NCBI GenBank assembly: GCA_039030125.1
Contig: JBCCEV010000003.1
Location: 1 to 50,790, forward strand
Direction of reading: 5' to 3'
Source: JBCCEV01 sp039030125
GTDB lineage: Bacteria > Pseudomonadota > Gammaproteobacteria > Ga0077536
Length of the DNA stretch: 50,790 nt
Position 1 is the first letter of the stretch; every line of letters begins with the position of its first letter. The notes beneath the pieces are model-generated. The model was not told the DNA's origin. It made no database searches and worked only from the letters and a program-made list of their open reading frames with translations. This document shows positions 31,013 to 37,952 of this stretch, piece by piece. Made by a program: the position numbers and the translations under genes.

Positions 31013-32149
31013 ATGATTGTTCCTTGTTCGACGGCCGCGCTCTACGTGCATCTCCCCTGGTGCGTCAAAAAATGTCCTTACTGCGATTTCAACTCGTACG
31101 AAAAACGGGGCGTCCTTGCTGAACATGACTACGTTGATGCCCTGCTGGCCGATCTTGATGACGAGCTCGATTGGTCGGCACCGCCGGAGATAACCTCGGT
31201 ATTTTTTGGCGGTGGCACACCCAGTTTGTTCAGCGCTCAGGCCATCGGGCGGTTGCTCGATGGATTTGCTAAGCGGCTGCATTTCAGCGCTGACGTTGAA
31301 GTGACGCTGGAGGCGAATCCTGGCGCGGCCGATGAGGCACGGTTTCGAGGTTACCGGGCGGCGGGAGTCAACCGGCTATCCATTGGGGTACAGAGCTTTG
31401 ACGATACCTGTCTGCGCCAACTCGGGCGCGCGCACGATTGCCAAGCAGCGGATTCAGCGATAGCGGCGGCTCGAAGTGCGGGCTTTGAGAACTTCAATCT
31501 CGATTTGATGTATGGGCTACCGGCTCAGGGCGCTGGCGCAGTGAGCGACGATCTGCGCCGGGCGCTTGCAAGCGAGCCGACCCACATTTCCTGGTACCAA
31601 CTCACTATCGAGGAGAATACGGCATTCGCGAAGCGGCCACCGGCGCTGCCGGATCCGGACCTCATCGATGAGCAGGCACACCTGGGGCTCGATATCCTCG
31701 CCGCTTATGGGTTTCAGCGCTACGAAGTCTCGGCCTTCGCGCAACCTGACAGGGCCTGCCGCCACAATCTCAACTACTGGGAGTACGGCGATTATCTTGG
31801 GATCGGTGCTGGGGCCCACGGCAAACGGACCTCATCACGCGGCGTTACCCGCAGCGAACGGGTGCGAAATCCGGCGCGCTTCATAAATCAGCAAAACCCA
31901 GTGCGGCGCGAAGCGGTCGATGAAAGCGATTTAATCGCGGAGTTCATGATTAACGCGCTGCGGCTTAAAAACGGTTGTGCGTTAAATCTCTTTGAAGCGC
32001 GGACCGGGTTGGGGCGCGAAGTATTGGCGACCCATCTGGCCACCGGACGGGCACGGGGATGGTTAGCCGACGATCCCATCCGGATCGCCACGACCGAGCG
32101 TGGATTTCGTTTTCTAAACGATGTCCAACTGTTGTTCCTAGAGGGCTAA
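31013..32149 (+). CDS. hemW: Radical SAM haem chaperone HemW
   Basis: A 378-residue radical SAM protein related to coproporphyrinogen dehydrogenase HemN but acting as a haem chaperone in E. coli and Lactococcus. The cluster motif is CVKKCPYCDFNSY (CxxxCxxC without the extra Cys of HemN), then FFGGGTPSL, RLSIGVQSF and NLDLMYGLP. The start ATG 31013 was chosen as beginning VPCSTAALYVHLPWCVKKCP; longer frames would run inside rdgB. It closes the operon and overlaps the convergent NTF2-like gene by 4 bp. Confidence 0.94.
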   Translation: MIVPCSTAALYVHLPWCVKKCPYCDFNSYEKRGVLAEHDYVDALLADLDDELDWSAPPEITSVFFGGGTPSLFSAQAIGRLLDGFAKRLHFSADVEVTLEANPGAADEARFRGYRAAGVNRLSIGVQSFDDTCLRQLGRAHDCQAADSAIAAARSAGFENFNLDLMYGLPAQGAGAVSDDLRRALASEPTHISWYQLTIEENTAFAKRPPALPDPDLIDEQAHLGLDILAAYGFQRYEVSAFAQPDRACRHNLNYWEYGDYLGIGAGAHGKRTSSRGVTRSERVRNPARFINQQNPVRREAVDESDLIAEFMINALRLKNGCALNLFEARTGLGREVLATHLATGRARGWLADDPIRIATTERGFRFLNDVQLLFLEG

Positions 32150-32580
32150 AAGTCGTAGGGGCCAGCGGTTTGGATCGCCTCGGGCATCCAGGTTTCGTGA
32201 ATGTGTAGCCAGGTCAAGGGTTCACCGTGTTCGAACAGCACGCTCGCCAGCCGCGCGTTCTCGGGCGGTTTCGAGGCGCGCGCATTGCGCTGCCATTCCT
32301 CGTAGGTTGCTAAGACCTTGCCATCGAATTCGCGCCGCAGCGTTACGTTGCGGATCGCTATTCTAAATTCTGGGTTGCTCGCGTGATTGTCCCTCACGGC
32401 GGTGGCGAGGTCATCGAGCGATAGAATGGTGCCGGCTGGCGGGATCAGCAGGAATTCAGGATCGAAGCGCGACAGGAACTGCTCCCCGAAGCAATCGCTT
32501 GGCAACTGCCCCGAAAACCAGCCGACGAAGAACTCATGAAGCGCCTCGATTTCTTCGCGCACTTGCTCGTGTAGTGTCAT
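32146..32580 (-). CDS. NTF2/SnoaL-like small protein
   Basis: A 144-residue protein with the alternating helix and strand pattern of the NTF2-like (DUF4440-type) fold: EQVREEIEALHEFFVGWFSG, FLSRFDPEFLLIPPAG, ILSLDDLATAVRDNH, and two strands with LRREFDGKVLATYEEWQRN and TWLHIHETWMPE. Such folds bind small ligands or serve as isomerases or dehydratases; none is inferable here. ATG 32580 (MTLHEQVREEI) fits the fold. It lies 10 bp after the 70-residue gene and probably shares its promoter at 32931-32959. Confidence 0.72.
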   Translation of the reverse strand: MTLHEQVREEIEALHEFFVGWFSGQLPSDCFGEQFLSRFDPEFLLIPPAGTILSLDDLATAVRDNHASNPEFRIAIRNVTLRREFDGKVLATYEEWQRNARASKPPENARLASVLFEHGEPLTWLHIHETWMPEAIQTAGPYDF

Positions 32581-32590
32581 ATACGGATTG

Positions 32591-32803
32591 TTAGCCTGCC
32601 GGGGTGCCGGTGTCGTGCACCTGCGCGTAGAACACTTTCTGGTTATGGAGTTTGCCAAGCAAGCCGTTCAGATCGCGAATTCGCTGCGGTTGTTCTTGCG
32701 CGCCCGCCAGGGTGTTGTTGGCGGCGATTTCCCGCCGCAGCGCCTGCTCGATCATTTCGATGTCGCTGGGGAGAAGTTCAAAAGAGCGTCGGAATTTAGC
32801 CAT
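32591..32803 (-). CDS. Small protein of unknown function (70 aa)
   Basis: A 70-residue basic, helical protein starting MAKFRRSFELLPSDIEMIEQ and containing LRREIAANNTL and RIRDLNGLLGKLHNQKVFYAQ. The ATG at 32803 is preceded by GGAGGG at about 6 bp, which decides it over a longer in-frame start at 32851. The Arg/Leu spacing suggests two helices joined by a turn. No family is recognised. It overlaps the upstream 30-codon ORF by 8 bp and precedes the NTF2-like gene by 10 bp. Confidence 0.7.
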   Translation of the reverse strand: MAKFRRSFELLPSDIEMIEQALRREIAANNTLAGAQEQPQRIRDLNGLLGKLHNQKVFYAQVHDTGTPAG

Positions 32804-32888
32804 CGTTGAGCCCTCCGTTAAGGGCGGTGGCGAGGGTAACGAGCGGATCATTGGGCAAAAGGCCAGCGGCCCCAGTATCAGCGTGCAT
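32796..32888 (-). CDS. Possible 30-residue small protein or leader peptide
   Basis: ATG 32888 is preceded by a strong GGAGGA 7 bp away and opens 30 codons ending at TAA inside the start of the next gene (8-bp overlap). The product starts MHADTGAAGLLPND and ends LATALNGGLNDG: small, Gly/Leu/Ala-rich, without a membrane segment. A good sigma-70-like promoter lies about 45 bp upstream (32931-32959). It may be a true small protein, or a leader whose translation couples to the 70-residue gene. Confidence 0.5.
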   Translation of the reverse strand: MHADTGAAGLLPNDPLVTLATALNGGLNDG

Positions 32889-32930
32889 ATGAGCTTCCTC
32901 CATCATGCGGGCTGTTGAGCGTTGGGCGCG

Positions 32931-32959
32931 ATCATACTGATCGGCCACCGGTGCGGCAA
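32931..32959 (-). promoter_or_regulatory. Candidate promoter of the small orphan operon
   Basis: On the minus strand TTGCCG (32954-32959) and TATGAT (32931-32936) are separated by exactly 17 bp, with a GC-rich discriminator after the -10. It drives the 30-codon ORF, the 70-residue gene and the NTF2-like gene. Confidence 0.6.
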
Positions 32960-32968
32960 CGTTTGAGC

Positions 32969-33601
32969 TTAAATCTGATGGCCGTAGGTGTCTTTGAAAG
33001 CGATCTCTTCAACGGGCCGGCGCGTGAGCTTTTTTGGAAAAGCCTTGGCGGGCCAACCCAGCATGACGACGGCGACAACGGCAAGCTCGGCAGGAATTTG
33101 CAGTAAGGATTTCACCTGCGGTTCGACCGACGCATGCAGCGTCGTCAGCGCCGCGCCTAGCCCGCGCGCCCGCGCGGCCAGCAGTACGTTCTGCACGGCG
33201 GGATAAATCGAGGCGCCACCAACGACGCTCAGACGATCGAGCTCGAGGTCGGTGGGATGCACGCCCGATAGATCTGCGCAAACAACCAGGTGGACCGGGA
33301 TCAGTTCAAGGTGATTGGCAAAATGATCGGCGTCTTCGAGGACTTTCGGGCGGGCGCCGATCCGTTGCGAGCCGGCCTGTACGCTTTCCATGTATTCGTT
33401 CCAGATCGGCAGGTACAGGTCTTTCAGTTTCGCTTTCTTCCCCTCATCTTGAACCGCGACAAACGTCACCGGTTGACGGTTGCCGCCGCTTGGCGCCCAG
33501 CGCGCGGCAGAGAGCACTTCCAAAAGCACCTCATCGGCGAGTGCATCGGGTTTGAAATACCGACAAGTACCGTTGGTACTCATGATTTCGTGCAAATCCA
33601 C
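32969..33601 (-). CDS. Nitroreductase family protein
   Basis: A 210-residue FMN-dependent NAD(P)H oxidoreductase fold. The N-terminal MDLHEIMSTNGTCRYFKPD and ARWAPSGGNRQPVTFVAV are the FMN phosphate and isoalloxazine contacts; GGASIYPAVQNVLLAARARGLGAALTTLH and the C-terminal VVMLGWPAKAFPKKLTRRPVEE follow the family. The substrate (nitro compound, quinone or enone) cannot be told. A single gene, 20 bp after the small lipoprotein gene on the same strand. Confidence 0.9.
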   Translation of the reverse strand: MDLHEIMSTNGTCRYFKPDALADEVLLEVLSAARWAPSGGNRQPVTFVAVQDEGKKAKLKDLYLPIWNEYMESVQAGSQRIGARPKVLEDADHFANHLELIPVHLVVCADLSGVHPTDLELDRLSVVGGASIYPAVQNVLLAARARGLGAALTTLHASVEPQVKSLLQIPAELAVVAVVMLGWPAKAFPKKLTRRPVEEIAFKDTYGHQI

Positions 33602-33621
33602 CGCGCGACTCCGGAGCCAAA

Positions 33622-33870
33622 TTAGCCGCCGTCAAATTGTTGCCACCACTGGTTTTCCAAGTTTGCCGTGTCGATCGGTTCGTAAGTGACTTCGGGCGGA
33701 ATGACCGCGGCTGGCAACACACCTGCCTCGTCGCCCCCCGCGGCACTTGGCGCGGCAGAAACCGGCGCGGCAGTGCCGCCACCTCCAGATTGGCTTGAGG
33801 CTGGGTCGTCGCCTGCGCAGCCGACAGCAACGAAAGCGCAAATGATTGAGAAGATGATTGCTTTGTCCAT
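33622..33870 (-). CDS. Small lipoprotein of unknown function
   Basis: An 82-residue protein with a lipoprotein signal peptide (MDKAIIFSIICAFVAVGC, lipobox VAVGC, lipidated C18) and a low-complexity region rich in Gly, Ala, Ser and Pro before VTYEPIDTANLENQWWQQFDGG. GGGGGG lies ahead of the ATG. The tail has two Trp and several acidic residues but no recognisable domain. It precedes the nitroreductase gene. Confidence 0.66.
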   Translation of the reverse strand: MDKAIIFSIICAFVAVGCAGDDPASSQSGGGGTAAPVSAAPSAAGGDEAGVLPAAVIPPEVTYEPIDTANLENQWWQQFDGG

Positions 33871-33938
33871 CGTGAACCCCCCTGTGGACCTGATCTAAGG
33901 ACTATATCACCGTGTACCCCTTGGCACGAAGGTTTCCC

Positions 33939-34364
33939 TCAGTCGTGATCGGGCCCCACTTTGCGGCGGTGATTCTTGGTGGCCGAGCGCCGTTTTTTGT
34001 CGGACAGTCGCGCTTCGCGTGCGGCCCTGGAAGGCCGGGTCGAAATTCGTTGCTTGCGCGGTTGCCGGGCTTTACTGAGCAACGCGCGAAGGCGCTCGAG
34101 GGCGTCCTCGCGATTCTTCGACTGCGTTCGGTATTGCTGTGCCTTGATTCGAACGACACCCTCTTTGCTGATGCGGTTGTCACGAAGCTTGAGGAGCCTG
34201 GCTTTCGTCGATTGGTCAAGCGACGACGCCTTGATATCAAATCGCAGTTCGATTGCTGTGGCGACTTTGTTGACGTTCTGCCCGCCTGGGCCTTGGGCAT
34301 GTATCGCGGTTAGTTCAATTTCGCCAAGGGGAACACCCAGGGGCTCATCCTCGCGCGCGCTCAC
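33939..34364 (-). CDS. arfB: Alternative ribosome-rescue factor ArfB (YaeJ)
   Basis: A peptidyl-tRNA hydrolase that releases ribosomes stalled without a stop codon. The catalytic GGQ is in AIHAQGPGGQNVNKVATAIEL (G27, G28, Q29), and the essential basic C-terminal tail (about the last 40 residues, with RKQRISTRPSRAAREARLSDKKRR) enters the mRNA channel in the known protein. Length 141 matches E. coli. The start GTG 34364 overlaps the stop of the serine hydrolase as GTGA. Confidence 0.95.
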   Translation of the reverse strand: MSAREDEPLGVPLGEIELTAIHAQGPGGQNVNKVATAIELRFDIKASSLDQSTKARLLKLRDNRISKEGVVRIKAQQYRTQSKNREDALERLRALLSKARQPRKQRISTRPSRAAREARLSDKKRRSATKNHRRKVGPDHD

Positions 34365-35761
34365 GGGGAAACGCGCTGATAGTTGAGTCGTTCGCCTTGG
34401 AAGATCGGTTGCTCGCCATCTGTTGTCGCAATGATGATTGTCGCCGCGCCGTCGCCGCGGCGGGCAAAACGCGGGCCGCCGAGCGCGAACAGCCTGCGGG
34501 GCTTGCCGTTGCCAAGCCGGGTAAAGAGCTTGTCGCCCTCGCGTACGATCACCAAGGGCTGCGGATCGCTGGCGCTAAAGCGCCGGGTGAGCGTTTCGTA
34601 GCGGCCGAGCGTCGTCTCCAAGGCAATTTCTTGCAAGGGCACGTCCATTAACGATCGCTTGGGCCTGCCGGCCACCAGCAACCGCTCGACCGCGGAACGG
34701 ATCTCCCGCAAAGGCGCATGCTTAAACGCATTGATCATCACAAGATAGCCTTTGCCAATTTCATCGCTGTAGCCGAAGTGGGCGAGATAGCCATCGCCAT
34801 CGCCACCGTGACCATAAAATGGAACGCTATCAACGTACCAGCCGTAAACCCCAAGCCCGTAGCCGAAGCTCAGTCCGTGTTGGGCGGCCAGGGTCGTTTG
34901 CGCACGCTCGACACGCGCGATGGTCGATTCCTTCACGAGCGCGGTGCCGTTGGGCAGCCGGCCTCGGTTGAGAAACAGCCGGATAAATCGACCCGCGTCA
35001 TCGACCGTGGTGTTGAGGGCCCCAAAGGGTCTGAACAACATGTGCCAGTAAGGGATTGGGGTATGAGCGTCTGAGTCGTAACCGGTGATCAAGCGATCTG
35101 CGACGTCGCTTAGAAAAAAACTCGTGTCGTGCATGTTCAACGGCGCCAGGATTTCCTCGCCGACGAAAGATTCGAATGTCCGCTGCGCTGCGTTTTCCAA
35201 CGCTAACGCGGCGAGTCCGGCGCCAGCGTTGGAATACACCATATAGCGCCCCGGCGGCCACATCATCTGACGGTTGCCGGGCGCGACACGAACGGCGTCT
35301 GCTAATGCGATTGGGGCGGGATCGGAATGGTTCATCTCACCCCACGACAAATCCATCAGGCCGCTGGTGTGCTCCAGAAGCTGCGCGATGGACACCGGTG
35401 CGTCGCCCGCATAGGCGTTGGTAAATAGCTCGGCGTCTATGTGATCCTTGAGGTCACTTTCAAGTGACAGCAGCCCGCGCTCGCTCGCCATCGCGAGTGC
35501 GAGGCCGGTAAATGATTTGGTGATTGAGCCGATCCGAAAGACGCTCTTGCGGGTTACCGGCTCGTTTCGCGCGCGATCGGCGATCCCTCTGATCTCGGCA
35601 AGCAGTGTCTTTTCACGATCGGTGATCACTACCGCATAGGCGGCGATGTCGTGGCGCTCGCGGATCGCATCGAGCCGCTGCGTTAACGTCTCCAGATCAG
35701 CGCTCGCCACAGCACCCCAGGCGAGCCAATAAAGTATGGCGGGTGTTAATAGACGCTGCAT
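34361..35761 (-). CDS. Exported serine hydrolase (class C beta-lactamase/DD-peptidase-like)
   Basis: A 466-residue protein with signal peptide MQRLLTPAILYWLAWGAVASA. The nucleophile motif SxxK is IGSITKSF (S79, K82), the YxN motif is YMVYSNAG (Y176, N178), and HGG appears in FYGHGGDGDGYLAHFG. These match the class C family that includes esterases and D-amino acid peptidases as well as beta-lactamases. The extra C-terminal region (about 350-466) is beta-rich, as in many of these. It overlaps the GIY-YIG gene by 16 bp and arfB by 4 bp. Confidence 0.88.
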   Translation of the reverse strand: MQRLLTPAILYWLAWGAVASADLETLTQRLDAIRERHDIAAYAVVITDREKTLLAEIRGIADRARNEPVTRKSVFRIGSITKSFTGLALAMASERGLLSLESDLKDHIDAELFTNAYAGDAPVSIAQLLEHTSGLMDLSWGEMNHSDPAPIALADAVRVAPGNRQMMWPPGRYMVYSNAGAGLAALALENAAQRTFESFVGEEILAPLNMHDTSFFLSDVADRLITGYDSDAHTPIPYWHMLFRPFGALNTTVDDAGRFIRLFLNRGRLPNGTALVKESTIARVERAQTTLAAQHGLSFGYGLGVYGWYVDSVPFYGHGGDGDGYLAHFGYSDEIGKGYLVMINAFKHAPLREIRSAVERLLVAGRPKRSLMDVPLQEIALETTLGRYETLTRRFSASDPQPLVIVREGDKLFTRLGNGKPRRLFALGGPRFARRGDGAATIIIATTDGEQPIFQGERLNYQRVSP

Positions 35762-36177
35762 CTTTCGAAACTTTCCAGGAACTCATCATCTTGTGGGCGG
35801 TGACGATAATGCAGGAGATGGGCCGGGCATTGACAGTCGCTGGCACCGAATCCGGCGATCGGTACCGTGGCCGCCGTACTTTGTGCGAGATGCCTGGCGA
35901 GTTGGTGTTCGAGCGCCTCGGCGCTGATCCAAACAGCACAGACCGGAACTTGGGTGGTCAAACGATCGATATGCCAGTGGATGGTCTTCGACTTCCGGCA
36001 ATGGCGCCCAATTCGGGCGCGCAGACCACCGGGACCAAAAGCGCTGCCCACATAGATATAGAAGCCGCTGCTCAACAGGTGACGGGTACTTTGAGGCGGG
36101 GCGAGCACCGGCACCTTAGCGGGTGTGTGCAACAAAAGCGCATAGGTGCCGCCCTCGCGTGGTAGTGCAGATTGCAT
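35746..36177 (-). CDS. DUF123 / GIY-YIG-like protein
   Basis: A 143-residue protein with GGTYALLLHTPAKV and FYIYVGSAFGPGGLRARIGRHCR, the GIY-like and YIG-like (YVGSAFG) elements, then KTIHWHIDRLT. This is the DUF123 subgroup of GIY-YIG proteins, whose role is not established. CPAHLLHY at the end may hold a Cys/His pair. The start ATG 36177 is downstream of the terminator at 36226-36254; a longer frame from 36261 would cross that hairpin and has no conserved content. Confidence 0.84.
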   Translation of the reverse strand: MQSALPREGGTYALLLHTPAKVPVLAPPQSTRHLLSSGFYIYVGSAFGPGGLRARIGRHCRKSKTIHWHIDRLTTQVPVCAVWISAEALEHQLARHLAQSTAATVPIAGFGASDCQCPAHLLHYRHRPQDDEFLESFERCSVY

Positions 36178-36225
36178 GCCCTGATTGTAGGCCGGTTTTA
36201 AGAACAGTCGTGATAGAGCAAGGGC

Positions 36226-36254
36226 AAAAAAAAGCCGCCCCTTGGGGCGGCTTT
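36226..36254 (-). terminator. Rho-independent terminator after nhaB
   Basis: AAAGCCGCCCC (36231-36241) pairs with GGGGCGGCTTT (36244-36254) around a short centre, with eight T residues following on the minus strand. It lies 23 bp downstream of the nhaB stop and can separate nhaB from the GIY-YIG gene. Confidence 0.9.
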
Positions 36255-36277
36255 GTTGCACCTGAAAGCGTGAGGTC

Positions 36278-37783
36278 TTAGAGCAGGTAGATCACCGAGA
36301 GCAAGCCCGTGATGCTCATGGTGATGGTGTAGGGAAGGGCCATTATCACCATGCGGCCATAGGACAGGCGCAGCAGCGGCGCCAACGCCGAAGTCAGTAA
36401 GAACAGGAAGGCCGCCTGACCATTGGGGGTCGCCACACTTGGAATATTGGTGCCGGTGTTAATGGCAACGGCCAACAGGTCGAACTGCTCGCGCGTGATG
36501 GTATTGGCATCCAGCGCCGCCTTGACCTCGCTGATGTAGACGGTGGCGACAAACACGTTGTCGCTGATCATGGAGAGAATACCGTTGGCGAGGTAGAAAG
36601 CGCTGGTTTGAACGGTGCCTTCAAGCTCCAGAACCCAGGCGATAACCGGCGAGAATAAGTGTTGATCGTGAATTACCGCCACGATGCCGAAGAACACCAC
36701 CAGCAGCGACGTGAAGGGTAGCGCTTCTTCGAATGCGTGGCCGATTTGGTGCTCTTCGATCACGCCGTTAAACGCGGTGGCGAGAACAATAATCGTCAGT
36801 CCGATAACGCCGACCTCGGCCAGGTGAAATCCCAACGCGAAGCACAGAAATATTGCGACTATCGCCTGCACAACGATTTTGGCGTTGTCGCGAGTGGTCC
36901 GCCGATCGGACTCAAAAGTGTCGTAGTCCTCAAGGATTTTTCGCACGTTGTCCGGCAGATCGGCGCCAAAGCCAAACCATTTGGTTTTCTCCAGCGCAAA
37001 ACAGGTGAGCATTCCCACCACAAACACCGGCATTGAAACCGGTGCCATGCGCACGAAGAATTCCACGAACTCCCAGCCCGCGACTTTTGCGATCAGCAAG
37101 TTCTGCGGCTCACCGACCAAGGTGCAGACGCCGCCGAGCGCGGTGCCGACTGCGGCATGCATCATGAGGCTACGCAAAAATGAGCGGAAATTTTCAAGGT
37201 CGTCGCGATGCGTCTCATCGATTGAATGATCATGGGTCGGATCGTGCTCATCGCCGTAGTGCTTACCGGATCTGATTTTATGGTAGACCAGATAAAACCC
37301 CTGCGCGACTGCGATCACCACGGCCGTCACCGTGAGGGCATCGAGGAAAGCGGATAACACTGCCGCGACCGAGCAGAACAGTAGCGACAACAGGGCTTTC
37401 GATCGAACCTTCACCAGGATCTTGGTGAAGGTAAACAACAGAAGCTCTTTCAGGAAATAGATCCCCGCCACCATGAACATCAACAGCATGATGACCGGGA
37501 AGTTGTGCAAGGTTTCCTCGTAGACCGATTCCGGCGTGGTCAGTCCGATAACCACCGCCTCGATGGCCAGCAAACCACCTGGCTGCAGCGGATAGCACTT
37601 CAGCGCCATTGCCAGGCAGAAGATAAATTCCAGGATCAGAATCCAGCCCGTAATAAAGGGTCCCACAACGGTGAGCAAGATCGGGTTGGCAATGAGAAAC
37701 CCGATGATTGTCCATTTAAACCAGATCGGTGAAGACCCAAGAAAGTTGTCAACGAATGCGCGTTGAAATGTCTGGCTCGTCAT
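36278..37783 (-). CDS. nhaB: Na+/H+ antiporter NhaB
   Basis: A sodium-proton antiporter for Na+ export and pH homeostasis in the inner membrane. The 501-residue protein starts MTSQTFQRAFVDNFLGSSPIWF, aligning with the known NhaB N-terminus, so ATG 37783 is preferred over 37864. About a dozen hydrophobic segments are visible, and the family segments LDALTVTAVVIAV, VGEPQNLLIA and SDNVFVATVYISEV are present. A cytosolic loop with HDPTHDHSIDE is His/Asp-rich. NhaB is common in marine and gut gammaproteobacteria. It is followed by a terminator and preceded by acnA on its strand. Confidence 0.95.
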   Translation of the reverse strand: MTSQTFQRAFVDNFLGSSPIWFKWTIIGFLIANPILLTVVGPFITGWILILEFIFCLAMALKCYPLQPGGLLAIEAVVIGLTTPESVYEETLHNFPVIMLLMFMVAGIYFLKELLLFTFTKILVKVRSKALLSLLFCSVAAVLSAFLDALTVTAVVIAVAQGFYLVYHKIRSGKHYGDEHDPTHDHSIDETHRDDLENFRSFLRSLMMHAAVGTALGGVCTLVGEPQNLLIAKVAGWEFVEFFVRMAPVSMPVFVVGMLTCFALEKTKWFGFGADLPDNVRKILEDYDTFESDRRTTRDNAKIVVQAIVAIFLCFALGFHLAEVGVIGLTIIVLATAFNGVIEEHQIGHAFEEALPFTSLLVVFFGIVAVIHDQHLFSPVIAWVLELEGTVQTSAFYLANGILSMISDNVFVATVYISEVKAALDANTITREQFDLLAVAINTGTNIPSVATPNGQAAFLFLLTSALAPLLRLSYGRMVIMALPYTITMSITGLLSVIYLL

Positions 37784-37952
37784 GGAACCCCCGTTCCCAA
37801 TAGATTCAGCAACCGTCGCCATTCGATCTGTCCTCCACATGAGACCGGCGCACTGGATAGGCACCGTTATCGACTTATCGACAGACGACGAGAAAAATTA
37901 AATATTAACCGCGATATTCGGATCCGATGCGCTTGGGGCTAAGCCTGCCGCT

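Noticed and set aside
37784..37864. Longer start for NhaB
   Set aside because: Known NhaB proteins begin at the position of ATG 37783; extra residues have no likeness to the family.
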